Shown here in pieces: positions 15,605-25,408 of a stretch of DNA of 28,898 nt; within the stretch, counting starts at the first letter, position 1, and each line of letters opens with the position of its first letter. The notes beneath the pieces are model-generated. The model was not told the origin of the DNA and did no database searches. It saw nothing but the letters and a program-made list of their open reading frames with translations. The position numbers and the translations under genes are program-made. Source of the stretch: DATKEG01 sp035544515 (lineage in GTDB: Bacteria; Acidobacteriota; Vicinamibacteria; Fen-336); contig DATKEG010000131.1 of assembly GCA_035544515.1 (NCBI GenBank), positions 1 through 28,898 on the forward strand, read 5' to 3'.

Positions 15605-17610
15605 AGAGCGTGCTGGCGGCGGCCGTTCTCGGGCTCGGGTCTCTTGCCTCCACGGAAGCGCAGGGGCCGGCGCGGCCGCGCGCGGAGTGGGGCGCGACCG
15701 CGGTCACGGTCACGCGCGCGGACGGCCGCTGGGCCCTGGGTGGCCAAACCAACCGGGTCACCCTCGACGAAACGACCCTCGCGCTCGACGTGCAGGCCGG
15801 CCCCGCTGGCTGGGCCTTCCTGCCCTCGGCCCCGGGCGACCTGCGCGTGCGCTCGGCGGGCGAGGAGTTCCCGCTGCGCCTGGCGGACGCGCCCGCGATC
15901 CGGATCGAGCCCTACGACGCCGCCTTCAAGACGGGCCTGAAGCTGACGCTGGGCGGTTTCCGCCACCCGAAGGGGGCGGAGCTGGACCTCACCCTGTACC
16001 TGACGGTCGCCCTGGAGGGCGAGGACGAAGAGCTGGTCTTCGACGTGGCGGCCAAGGAAGGCGAGGCGGTGGTGCGGCAGCTCGACTGGCCCCCCGCGCT
16101 CGACCCCCGCGACGTCGAGCACACCGTCCTCCCGCACTACCGCGGGACGCTGCTGCCGCGCGACTGGCCCAAGGCGTACCACCCGATCCGGCCCGCGGGC
16201 ACGTACGAAGCGCGCGACACGAGCGAGATCCAGAGCAACGTGATCGAGTGCTGGTCGATGTCCTGGTGGGGGTTCCAGAAAGGTCCCGCCGCCGCCATGG
16301 TGATCGTGGAGACGCCGGACGACGCCGCCTACCGGTTCTCGCACCCGGCCGGCGGGCCCACGCTCATCGGCTCGCGCTGGCGGCCCAGCCTCGGCCGCCT
16401 GCGCCACCCGCGCGCCGCGCGGATGGTCTTCCTTCCCCGCGGCAACTACGTCGACATGGCGAAGCGTTACCGGCGCCACGCGGTGGAGAGCGGCCTGTTC
16501 GTCTCGCTCCACGAGAAGATGGCGGGGACGCCGGCCGTCAGGGGTCTCATCGGTACGCCCCTGCACCGCCTCGGCATCCTCAGGAACCTGAGCCCGGACA
16601 GCTCCCGCTACGACGCGAACGCGCCGGAGAAGAACTACAGCCTGAAGACGTTCGACGAGCGCGCGCGCCAGCTGCGGGAGCTGAAGGCAAGCGGCCTCGA
16701 GCGCTTCCACGTCGTCCTCACCGGCTTCCCCTACCTCGGCTACGACCGCCAGCACCCCGACCAGTTCCCGCCGCCGCCGCAGGCCGGCGGGTGGGCGGGC
16801 ATGAAGCGGCTGGCGGAGGCCGCGGCGGAGCTGGGCTACGTCTTCACCCTGCACGACCAGTACCGCGACTACTACCGGGACGCGCCCTCCTACGACCCGC
16901 AGTTCGCCATCCACGAAGAAGACGCGGCCAGCCCGCCCCAAGCCTTCCCCGGCACGCGCTTCGGCACCTGGAAGGAGGGCCGCATCCCCTGGATGCGCCA
17001 CTGGGACGGCGGCCACCAGACCTTCCTCAACTCGCGCTTCATGCTCGGGCACCTCCAGAAGAACTACCGCCTGCTGCGGCGGCGCGGGATCGAGCCCGAC
17101 GGGATCTACCTCGACGTGTTCGGCTACGTGCCTCCGGACGAGGACTGGAACGAGGAGCATCCGACCACGCGCGGCGACAACCTGCGCGACCGCGCGGCCT
17201 GCTACCGCTGGACGCGCCACAACCTGGGGATCGTCGGCACCGAGGCCGCGGTGGACTGGACGATCCCCTACGTGGACATCTCCTCGCCCTTGGGCCCCGC
17301 GCGGGCGGGGATCCCCGTGCCGCTGTTCAACCTCGTCTACCACGACGCCGTGATCACGCCCTATCGGACGGGCGACCTGCACGCCTTCGTGAACGGCGGC
17401 CTGCCCCAGATCGGCAACCTGGAGGAGGACATGGCGAAGAACCTTCCCTGGATCCGTTCGCTGGCCGCGCTGCACGAACGCGTGGCCCTGCTGGAGATGA
17501 CGAACCACGAGTTCCTGGACGCGGGGCGCCGGAAGGAACGCACAACTTTCGCCGACGGGACAGCGGTGACCGTAGACTGGGACGCCGCCACCTTCACGGT
17601 GAGCCCGTGA
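15601..17610 (+). CDS. secreted DUF5696-like TIM-barrel protein, putative glycoside hydrolase
   Basis: A 669-residue protein. I start at the ATG inside the preceding stop (ATGA); residues 1-20 (MKSVLAAAVLGLGSLASTEA) form a signal peptide. The N-terminal half (about 25-300) is beta-rich and sandwich-like. The C-terminal half looks like a TIM barrel: FHVVLTGFPYLGYD, GYVFTLHDQYRDYY, then DGIYLDVFGY and GIVGTEAAVDW. These resemble proteins annotated DUF5696, which I recall as distantly related to GH101-type alpha-glycosidases. By analogy D505 (in YLDVF) may be the nucleophile and E548 (in GTEA) the acid/base; this is inference. The position between the GH36-lyase fusion and a GH97, with overlapping starts and stops at both ends, strongly supports a part in the same polysaccharide breakdown. 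The substrate is unknown. Confidence 0.75.
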   Translation: MKSVLAAAVLGLGSLASTEAQGPARPRAEWGATAVTVTRADGRWALGGQTNRVTLDETTLALDVQAGPAGWAFLPSAPGDLRVRSAGEEFPLRLADAPAIRIEPYDAAFKTGLKLTLGGFRHPKGAELDLTLYLTVALEGEDEELVFDVAAKEGEAVVRQLDWPPALDPRDVEHTVLPHYRGTLLPRDWPKAYHPIRPAGTYEARDTSEIQSNVIECWSMSWWGFQKGPAAAMVIVETPDDAAYRFSHPAGGPTLIGSRWRPSLGRLRHPRAARMVFLPRGNYVDMAKRYRRHAVESGLFVSLHEKMAGTPAVRGLIGTPLHRLGILRNLSPDSSRYDANAPEKNYSLKTFDERARQLRELKASGLERFHVVLTGFPYLGYDRQHPDQFPPPPQAGGWAGMKRLAEAAAELGYVFTLHDQYRDYYRDAPSYDPQFAIHEEDAASPPQAFPGTRFGTWKEGRIPWMRHWDGGHQTFLNSRFMLGHLQKNYRLLRRRGIEPDGIYLDVFGYVPPDEDWNEEHPTTRGDNLRDRAACYRWTRHNLGIVGTEAAVDWTIPYVDISSPLGPARAGIPVPLFNLVYHDAVITPYRTGDLHAFVNGGLPQIGNLEEDMAKNLPWIRSLAALHERVALLEMTNHEFLDAGRRKERTTFADGTAVTVDWDAATFTVSP

Positions 17611-19499
17611 GGGCCGCGCCGGCGGGCGCGCTCCTGGCGGCGCTTTGCTGCGCCGCCTCGGCCGCCTACGCCGCGGAGACGGTGCGGGTCGACAGCCCGA
17701 GCGGCTCCGTGCGGTTCGAGGTGGCGCGCGCGGGCGGCCGGCTCGTGCACACGACGACGCTCGGCGGGGCGCCGGTCGTGGACCGCTCCTTGCTCGGCCT
17801 GGAGGTGGACGGCGTCGATCTCGGCCACGGCGTGGTGCTCGGCGCGGTCGAGCGCTACCGCACGGACCAGACGTATCCCTGGCGCGGCGTCCACGCCACC
17901 GCGGTGGACCGCAGCCGGGGCGCCCGGATCGGCGTCCGGCACGTCGGGAGTGGCACGTCCTATACCGTCGACGTCCGCGCGTACGACGACGCCGTGGCCT
18001 TCCGCTTCATCGTGCCCGGCGCGGCCGGGCAGCGCCGCGTGCCCGACGCCGCGACCGGCTTCGTCCTTCCGGCCGGCAGCGTCGTCTGGTACCACGGCCT
18101 CAACGCCGGCCACTACGAGGACCTCTACGCCCGCAAGCCGGTCGAGGAGGTGCCGAGCGGCGACTGGGGCGCGCCGCCGGTGACGTTCCGTCTGCCCGGG
18201 GGGCGGGGCTACGCCTCCATCACCGAGGCCGCGCTCCAGGGCTACGCCGGCATGGCCCTGCAGGCGGACGGGGCCCGCGGGTTCCGGGTGCGCCTGGCCC
18301 ACGACGCGCCCGCCAGCTACCCGTTCCGCCTGCGCTACGGACACGCCGAGGAGAAGCGGCTGGCCGTGCCCGCCGCCGTCGAGGGGACGATCACGACGCC
18401 GTGGCGCGTGGTGATGATCGGGCGCGACCTCGACACGCTGGTCAACAGCGACGTCGTGCACAACCTGGCGCCGCCGCCGGACCCGGCGCTCTTCCCGCAG
18501 GGGCTCGGGACGGACTGGCTCCGGCCCGGCCGGGCCGTCTGGCGCTACCTCGACGGCGGCGAGAGCACGGTGGCCGGCATCAAGGACTTCACCCGCATGG
18601 CCGCCCTTCTGGGCTTCGAGCACCACGTCGTCGAGGGCCAGTGGCAGCGCTGGACGGAGGCCGAGCTGCGCGACGTGATCGACGACGCCAAGGCGAAGAA
18701 GGTCGGCATCTGGCTCTGGCGCCACAGCCGCACGCTGCACGACCCGGAGGAGCGCCGGACGTTCTTCAAGATGGCGCAGGAGGTGGGTGCCGCCGGGGTA
18801 AAGGTCGACTTCCTGGACCACGAGGCCAAGGAGGTGATCGACCACTATCAGGCCATCCTCCGCGACGCGGCCGAGCACCGGCTGATGGTCAACTTCCACG
18901 GCGCGAACAAGCCCACGGGCGAAGCGCGCACGTGGCCCAACGAGATGACGCGCGAAGCGGTCCGCGGCCTGGAGTACGGCCGCACGGAAGCCTGGGCCGC
19001 GCACAACGCGACCGTGCCCTTCACGCGCATGCTGGCCGGCCACGCCGACTACACGCCGCTCGTCTTCGGGGAGCGGCGCAAGGAGACGAGCTGGGCGCAC
19101 CAGATCGCCATGGCCGCCGTGCTCACCTCCCCGGTGCTGGTCTACGGCGCCAACCCCGCCAGCATCCTCGCGAACCCCGCGCGCGAGCTGATCGCGGACA
19201 TCCCGAGCGTCTGGGACCAGACGGTCGTGCTGCCGCCGAGCGCGATCGGCGAGGTGGCCGCCTTCGCGCGCCGCAGCGGGGAGAGATGGTTCGTCGCGGT
19301 CGTGAACGGGCCCGAGGCGCGGACGCTGCGCCTGGACCTGTCGTTCCTGGGTGGCGGCGCCTACCAGTCGCTCGTCGTGCGCGACGATCCGGCGGAAGCG
19401 GCGGCCGTGAGGGTCGAGAAGGGCGCCGTCCGCCGCGGCGACGTGCTCACCGTCGACCTGCGGAAGGGCGGCGGCTTCGTCGCCCGACTGCAGCCCTAG
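17607..19499 (+). CDS. secreted GH97-family glycoside hydrolase, retaining type (likely alpha-galactosidase)
   Basis: A 630-residue protein starting at a GTG that overlaps the previous stop (GTGA), with signal peptide VRAAPAGALLAALCCAASAAYAA. An N-terminal beta-supersandwich (about 25-290) is followed by a TIM barrel (about 300-530: WRYLDGGES, KVGIWLWRHSR, GVKVDFLDHE, MVNFHGANKPTGE, RTWPNEMTRE, GLEYGR) and a C-terminal beta domain. In GH97, inverting SusB-type enzymes use glutamate bases, whereas the retaining alpha-galactosidase BtGH97b uses an aspartate nucleophile. Here D401 in VKVDF fills that place, with E456 in GLEYG as acid/base. The 55-residue spacing equals that between D415 and E470, which I recall for BtGH97b. 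A retaining alpha-galactosidase or related exo-glycosidase is therefore most likely. It is the last gene of the operon, ending one base from the convergent permease gene. Confidence 0.9.
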   Translation: MRAAPAGALLAALCCAASAAYAAETVRVDSPSGSVRFEVARAGGRLVHTTTLGGAPVVDRSLLGLEVDGVDLGHGVVLGAVERYRTDQTYPWRGVHATAVDRSRGARIGVRHVGSGTSYTVDVRAYDDAVAFRFIVPGAAGQRRVPDAATGFVLPAGSVVWYHGLNAGHYEDLYARKPVEEVPSGDWGAPPVTFRLPGGRGYASITEAALQGYAGMALQADGARGFRVRLAHDAPASYPFRLRYGHAEEKRLAVPAAVEGTITTPWRVVMIGRDLDTLVNSDVVHNLAPPPDPALFPQGLGTDWLRPGRAVWRYLDGGESTVAGIKDFTRMAALLGFEHHVVEGQWQRWTEAELRDVIDDAKAKKVGIWLWRHSRTLHDPEERRTFFKMAQEVGAAGVKVDFLDHEAKEVIDHYQAILRDAAEHRLMVNFHGANKPTGEARTWPNEMTREAVRGLEYGRTEAWAAHNATVPFTRMLAGHADYTPLVFGERRKETSWAHQIAMAAVLTSPVLVYGANPASILANPARELIADIPSVWDQTVVLPPSAIGEVAAFARRSGERWFVAVVNGPEARTLRLDLSFLGGGAYQSLVVRDDPAEAAAVRVEKGAVRRGDVLTVDLRKGGGFVARLQP

Positions 19500-19500
19500 T

Positions 19501-20727
19501 TCAGAGCCGCGCGAACGGTCCCGCCAGGAGCTGGCAGAGCAGGGCGCCGACCAGCGTCATCGACAGCCCCCAGACCATCAGGCGGCGGAACAGGGCCTGC
19601 GCCTCCTCCACCGCCACGGCGGCCACGCACAGGGCGCCCAGCGTGGAGAGGGGCGAGACGTCCACCAGGGAGGCGCCGACGTCGATGCTCAGCGCGATGG
19701 CCAGGGGATCGCCTCCGCCCAGCTCGCGCACGAGCCCGGGCACGGTGGGCAGGAACGTGGGCAGGACCACGCCGGAGGTGCTGCTGTAGGTGGAGATGAG
19801 CCCGGTCACGAACGCGATCGTCCCGTTGATGGTGCCGGGCGAGGCCAGCCGGGCCAGGAGCGAGGTGAACAGGGCCAGGCCGCCGGTCTTCTCGAGGACG
19901 CCGACCAGCGCCGACATCCCGGTGACCATGAGGATCGCTCCCCAGGGCATGCGGCGGATGGCCTGGCCTTCGTCCGCCGCGCCGGAGACGATCAGCAGCG
20001 CGGCGGCGGCGAAGGCGGTGAGCCCGAGCGGCAGCCCCCACAACACGCCGGCGATCCAGAAGGTGATCACGGCCATGGTGAGCCCGTGCGGCCGGGAAAA
20101 GCCGGGCGGCTCCGGCGCCATGTCGCCGGGCGCGCGTCCCGCCAGCCGCGCGCCGCCCAGCAACACGTACGCCACGACGCCCACCAGGACGTGCGCCGCG
20201 AAGTTCGCGGCCCAGACCTTGAACGCGTGGCCGCCCAGGCCCGCCTCGGCCATCTTCGTGTTGGCGATCACGCCCACGGCGCTGATGGGTGACAGGTTGC
20301 CGGCGTTGGCGCCGTTGGTGACGGCGAGCGCGGTCAGGAAGGCCGGAATCCCCGCCCGCCCGCCCACCGCCATCGCCACGGGCGCGAGCAGCGCCACGGT
20401 CGCGATCGCGCCCGGCCCGACCGTGGAGACGGCGCAGGCGATGGCGAACAGGACGAGGGGCACGACGCGGGCGTCCCCGCGGGCCAGGCGCAGCGCGCGC
20501 GCCGCCAGCCGTTCCAGCGTGCCGTTGGCCTCGGCCAGCGCGAAGAGGAGCGTGACCCCGGCCAGCGTCACGAACAGCGAGGCCGGGAAGGCTCGCACCA
20601 CCAGGTCGTGCCCTCCGCCGCCGGCGAGGCCGGCGATCCAGGCCAGCGCGAACGCGACCAGACCCACGTTCACGCGTGACGTGCAGCTGAGCACGACCGC
20701 GGCCAGGAGCGCCGCGAGCGACAGCAC
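19501..20727 (-). CDS. MatC/SLC13-like organic-acid permease
   Basis: A 408-residue, strongly hydrophobic inner-membrane protein with about ten helices. The N-terminal half matches the MatC N-terminal domain pattern: VNVGLVAFALAWIAGL, FPASLFVTLAGVTLLFALAEANGTLERLA, AVTNGANAGNLSPISAVGVI. The C-terminal half repeats the ion-transporter-superfamily topology, with a second polar re-entrant segment STYSSTSGVVLPTFLPT and SIDVGASLVDVSPLSTLGAL. MatC-type proteins carry malonate or other dicarboxylates; substrate here is unknown. Next to a predicted uronide lyase, uptake of a sugar-acid product is conceivable, though not shown. The start is a GTG with no good ribosome site; it diverges from the M28 gene over a 124-bp spacer. 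The stop lies one base from the GH97 stop, so the two transcripts collide without room for a terminator. Confidence 0.8.
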   Translation of the reverse strand: MLSLAALLAAVVLSCTSRVNVGLVAFALAWIAGLAGGGGHDLVVRAFPASLFVTLAGVTLLFALAEANGTLERLAARALRLARGDARVVPLVLFAIACAVSTVGPGAIATVALLAPVAMAVGGRAGIPAFLTALAVTNGANAGNLSPISAVGVIANTKMAEAGLGGHAFKVWAANFAAHVLVGVVAYVLLGGARLAGRAPGDMAPEPPGFSRPHGLTMAVITFWIAGVLWGLPLGLTAFAAAALLIVSGAADEGQAIRRMPWGAILMVTGMSALVGVLEKTGGLALFTSLLARLASPGTINGTIAFVTGLISTYSSTSGVVLPTFLPTVPGLVRELGGGDPLAIALSIDVGASLVDVSPLSTLGALCVAAVAVEEAQALFRRLMVWGLSMTLVGALLCQLLAGPFARL

Positions 20728-20851
20728 GGCGGGAGTCAGCGCGGCCTCACGGCGCGAATCCTACGTGACATTCGGCCGGGCCGCCGGCGATCAGCTATCC
20801 TAGGCGGGTCGTCCCGCTGCGCCCGTTCGCGCGCCCTTCCGAGGAGTAGAC

Positions 20852-22522
20852 ATGAGAATCGCGGTCGTCTTTTCCATTGCCGCCGCCCTGCTCGCCGGAC
20901 CTGCGCCCGCCGCGCCGCCCGTGACGCTCACGCCCGCGGAGAAGGCGGCGGCGGCGCAGATCACGCCGGAGCTGCTGCGCTCGCACGTGCGCTTCCTCGC
21001 GGACGACCTGCTGGAGGGCCGCGGGCCGGCCACGCGCGGCGACCGGCTGGCCCAGCTCTACATCGCGGCGCAGCTCGAGGGGCTCGGGCTCCTTCCCGGC
21101 GCCCCCGACGGCAGCTGGTATCAGCCCTTCGACCTCGTGGGCATGACCAGCCGCAGCCCGGAGACGCTGACCGCGCGCAAGGGCGGCCAGACCGTGGACC
21201 TGAAGTACCACCAGGACTTCATCGCCTTCTCGGGCGTGCACGAGCCGCGGGCTACGCTCGCGGACGCGGAGGTCGTCTTCGTCGGCTACGGCATCGTGGC
21301 GCCGGAGTACGGGTGGGACGACTACAAGGGCATGGACCTCGAGGGCAAGGTCCTGCTCATGATGAACAACGATCCCGAGGACGACCCGAACCTCTTCGCG
21401 GGCCAGACGCGTCTGTACTACGGCCGCTGGGACTACAAGTACGATCAGGCCGCGAAGACCGGCGCCGCCGGGGCCATCATCATCCATACGGTGCCGTCGG
21501 CGGGGTACGGCTGGCAGGTCATCCAGACCTCCTGGACCGGCGAGCAGTTCGCGCTGCCCCACGCGGGCGGCCCGCAGCTCCAGGTGAAGGCCTGGGTGAC
21601 CGAGGACTCGGCGCGGCGCCTGGCCACGCTCGGCGGGCAGGACCTCGACCGCCTGCGCGCGGCCGCGCAGAAGAAGGACTTCCGGCCGGTGCCGCTGGGC
21701 GCCACCGTCAGCCTGGACCTGCAGAACGAGGTGAGCAAGAAACAGACGGCCAACGTGATCGGCCGGCTGCCCGGCCGCGACCCGGAGCTCGCCCGGGAGG
21801 CCGTCATCTACACGGCCCACCACGACCATCTCGGCCTCCGCACCGATGCCAGGCCCGGCGAGGACGCGATCTACAACGGCGCGCTCGACAACGCCTCCGG
21901 CGTCGCCTCGTTCCTGGCCATCGCCGGGGCGCTGGCCTCCATGCCGGAGGCCCCGCGGCGGAGCGTGATCTTCGCCGCCGTGGCCGCGGAGGAGCAGGGC
22001 CTGCTCGGCGCGAAGTACCTGGCCGCGCACCCGCCCGTGCCCGCCGGACGGCTCGCCGCCAACATCAACATGGACGGCATGAACATCATCGGGCGCACGC
22101 TGGACCTGACCATGATCGGTCTCGGCAAGTCCGACCTCGACCACTGGATCCACGGCATCGCCACCCTCCAGGGCAGGAAGGTCGTGCCCGACCAGTTCCC
22201 GGACAAGGGCTTCTTCTACCGCTCGGACCAGTTCGCGCTGGCGCAGATCGGCGTGCCCGCCGCGTATTTCGACGCGGGCACCGACGTCCGCGGCCAGCCC
22301 CCCGGCTGGGGCAAGGCGCAGCAGGAGGAATGGGAGGCGAAGCACTACCACCAGCCCTCGGACGAGCTGCGCCCGCAGTGGAACTTCGAGGGCGCGGTGG
22401 AGGACGCGCAGCTCTACCTGTACCTGGGCCTCAAGGTCGCCAACGAGACGGCCCTGCCGGCCTGGAAGCCGGGTGACGAGTTCGAAGCGGCGCGAAAGAA
22501 GGCGATCGCGGACCTACGGTAG
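20852..22522 (+). CDS. secreted M28-family zinc aminopeptidase with inserted PA domain
   Basis: A 556-residue protein with signal peptide MRIAVVFSIAAALLAGPAPAA and an AGGAG ribosome site. A PA-type insertion spans about 125-290 (EVVFVGYGIVAPEYGWDDY, LEGKVLLMMNND, AAKTGAAGAIII). The M28 co-catalytic zinc site is complete: H323 (TAHHDH), D346 bridging (ALDNASG), E380/E381 (AAEEQG, general base and ligand), D408 (NMDG) and H500 (HYHQPSDE). Family members remove N-terminal residues from peptides in the periplasm or outside the cell. The gene leads an apparent operon with a GH9 enzyme only five bases downstream. An upstream TATCCT (about 50 bases before the start) is a possible but unconvincing -10. 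Peptidase specificity cannot be predicted. Confidence 0.92.
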   Translation: MRIAVVFSIAAALLAGPAPAAPPVTLTPAEKAAAAQITPELLRSHVRFLADDLLEGRGPATRGDRLAQLYIAAQLEGLGLLPGAPDGSWYQPFDLVGMTSRSPETLTARKGGQTVDLKYHQDFIAFSGVHEPRATLADAEVVFVGYGIVAPEYGWDDYKGMDLEGKVLLMMNNDPEDDPNLFAGQTRLYYGRWDYKYDQAAKTGAAGAIIIHTVPSAGYGWQVIQTSWTGEQFALPHAGGPQLQVKAWVTEDSARRLATLGGQDLDRLRAAAQKKDFRPVPLGATVSLDLQNEVSKKQTANVIGRLPGRDPELAREAVIYTAHHDHLGLRTDARPGEDAIYNGALDNASGVASFLAIAGALASMPEAPRRSVIFAAVAAEEQGLLGAKYLAAHPPVPAGRLAANINMDGMNIIGRTLDLTMIGLGKSDLDHWIHGIATLQGRKVVPDQFPDKGFFYRSDQFALAQIGVPAAYFDAGTDVRGQPPGWGKAQQEEWEAKHYHQPSDELRPQWNFEGAVEDAQLYLYLGLKVANETALPAWKPGDEFEAARKKAIADLR

Positions 22523-22527
22523 CGGTC

Positions 22528-24306
22528 ATGCGCCCGGTGCTCGTCGCGGGCGTGCTCGCGTGCGCCACCTCCCTCGGTGGCGCATCGGCGGCGCCCCCGC
22601 TTCCGGCGCACCTGCGCGTGAACCTGGCCGGCTACCTGACGGGTGACCGCAAGGTCGCGATCCTGTTCGCGGAGCGGTCCATCGAGGGCTGGTTCACGGT
22701 CAGGACCGAGGGGGCGGCGAAGCCGGAGCTGCGCGCGCGCATCCCGGCGGTCGGCGCCGGCAGGTGGGGACTCTTCCCGCACCACTACGCGCTCGACGTG
22801 TCCGCCGTGCGCGAGCCCGGGTCGTACGTCCTCGAGGCGGGGGGCGCGTCCGCGCGGTTCGCGGTCGGTCACGACGTGCGGCGAGAGTGGCCCGGTTACT
22901 TCCTCGAATACCTGCGCCAGCAGCGCTGCGGCTACAACCCGTTCCTCGACACCGTCTGCCACCCCTTCGACGGCCGCAGCGCGTACGGGCCACGGCCGGC
23001 CGGCACCTACGTGGACGCGCGCGGCGGCTGGCACGACGCCGGGGACCAGCTCAAGTACCTGATCACGTCGAGCAACGCCACGGCCCAGCTCCTTCTCGCC
23101 TGGCAGCTCCGGCCCTCCGCGTTCGAGGATCGCGTGGACGCCCTGGGCCGCCTCGCGCCCAACGGCGATCCCGATGTCCTCGACGAGGCGCGCTGGGGCC
23201 TGGAATGGATGCTCCGCCTGCATCCCGCGCCCGGCGAGCTCTACCACCAGGTGGCCGACGACCGCGACCACATCGGCTGGAAGCTGCCGCAGGAGGAGCA
23301 GTCCGACTACGGTTGGGGAAAGGGCGGCTACCGGGTCGTGTACGCGGCGGACGGACGGCCGCAGGGCCTCGGCCGCTTCCAGAGCGCGGCCACCGGAGTG
23401 GCCAACCTCGCCGGCCGCTACGCCGCGGCCATGGCCCTCGCGCACCAGGTCTGGAAGGGGCACCCGCGGCACGGCGCGTTCGCCCTTCGCTGCCTGCAGG
23501 CGGGGCGAGACGTGTACGAGCTGGGCCGCCGGGGCGAGGGGTTCCAGCAGGGCAACTCCTTCGGCGCGCCCTACCGCTACAACGAGGACACCTGGGCCGA
23601 CGACATGGAATGGGGCGCGGCGGAGCTGTTCAAGGCCACCGGCGAGCGGCGCTATCTCGACGAAGCGGTACGCTACGCCCGTCTGATCGGCGCCACGTCC
23701 ATGGTGGGCCGGGACACGGCCGAGCACTACCAGTTCTACCCCTTCATGAACGCGGGCCACTTCGCGCTCCACCCCCACGTGGACGATGCGCTCAGGCAGG
23801 AGCTGGCCGGGTTCTATGGCGAGAACCTCGCGGCCGCGGAGCGGCGCGCCGCCGGCAGTCCCTACTCGGTGGGCGTCCCCTTCCTCTGGTGCTCGAACAA
23901 CCTCGCCGTCGCCCTGGCCACGCAGGCGCTCATGTACGAGCGGATGACCGGCGACGCGCGCTTCCGGCCTCTCGCAGAGGCGCAACGGGACTGGCTCCTC
24001 GGGCGGAATCCCTGGGGCACCTCGATGTTCAGCCTGGTGCCCGAGGGCGCCGAGTCGCCCGTGAACGTCCACCTCAGCGTCACGCACCTCAGCGGCCGCG
24101 GCGTGCGCGGCGGCCTGGTGGACGGCCCCGTCCATGCGCGGATCTTCGAGAGCCTCAAGGGCGTGACCATCACCGAGCCGGACGCGTTCGCGGAGTTCCA
24201 GGGGGAGGCCGTCTACCACGACGACCTCATGGACTACTCGACCAACGAGCCCACCATGGACGGCACGGCCTCGGCCACGTTGCTCTTCGCGCTGCTCGGC
24301 GAGTAG
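22528..24306 (+). CDS. secreted GH9-family glycoside hydrolase with N-terminal Ig-like domain
   Basis: A 592-residue protein with signal peptide MRPVLVAGVLACATSLGGASA. An N-terminal Ig-like (CelD_N type) module covers about 28-115 (LRVNLAGYLTGDRKVAIL ... SYVLEAGG). It is followed by a GH9 alpha/alpha-six barrel. The catalytic base region is GGWHDAGDQLKY with D170 and D173; the acid is E574 in TNEPTMDG near the C-terminus. Both sets are intact. GH9 enzymes invert beta-glycosidic bonds: many are endoglucanases, while forms with an N-terminal Ig domain also include cello-oligosaccharidases and exo-glucosaminidases, so specificity is left open. It starts five bases after the M28 stop and is followed after 13 bases by a dehydrogenase. 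A role in final beta-glucoside cleavage for the neighbouring locus is plausible but inferred. Confidence 0.92.
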   Translation: MRPVLVAGVLACATSLGGASAAPPLPAHLRVNLAGYLTGDRKVAILFAERSIEGWFTVRTEGAAKPELRARIPAVGAGRWGLFPHHYALDVSAVREPGSYVLEAGGASARFAVGHDVRREWPGYFLEYLRQQRCGYNPFLDTVCHPFDGRSAYGPRPAGTYVDARGGWHDAGDQLKYLITSSNATAQLLLAWQLRPSAFEDRVDALGRLAPNGDPDVLDEARWGLEWMLRLHPAPGELYHQVADDRDHIGWKLPQEEQSDYGWGKGGYRVVYAADGRPQGLGRFQSAATGVANLAGRYAAAMALAHQVWKGHPRHGAFALRCLQAGRDVYELGRRGEGFQQGNSFGAPYRYNEDTWADDMEWGAAELFKATGERRYLDEAVRYARLIGATSMVGRDTAEHYQFYPFMNAGHFALHPHVDDALRQELAGFYGENLAAAERRAAGSPYSVGVPFLWCSNNLAVALATQALMYERMTGDARFRPLAEAQRDWLLGRNPWGTSMFSLVPEGAESPVNVHLSVTHLSGRGVRGGLVDGPVHARIFESLKGVTITEPDAFAEFQGEAVYHDDLMDYSTNEPTMDGTASATLLFALLGE

Positions 24307-24319
24307 CGGCGCCGCTCGC

Positions 24320-25282
<963 letters not shown>

Positions 25283-25408
25283 CGTGTCCTCGCGCCGCCA
25301 CGGGACGTGTCTGCCGCCGATGACAGCCAGGCCCGTAAACCACGCTCCGCCAGGGCATGCCCCCCGGCGCGGGTCTTGCTGAGTCCCGGTCGCGGGAGGA
25401 CCTTGCCC

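Noticed and set aside
15687..17606. The GH97 frame stays open for 640 codons upstream of the chosen GTG, suggesting a giant protein.
   Set aside because: That stretch is arginine- and proline-rich out-of-frame reading of the DUF5696 gene. The GTG at 17607 begins a proper signal peptide and overlaps the previous stop.
25307..25408. Upstream ATG for the VWA gene adding 34 residues.
   Set aside because: It would hide the signal peptide, and the added residues look non-coding; the ATG at 25409 has a good ribosome site.
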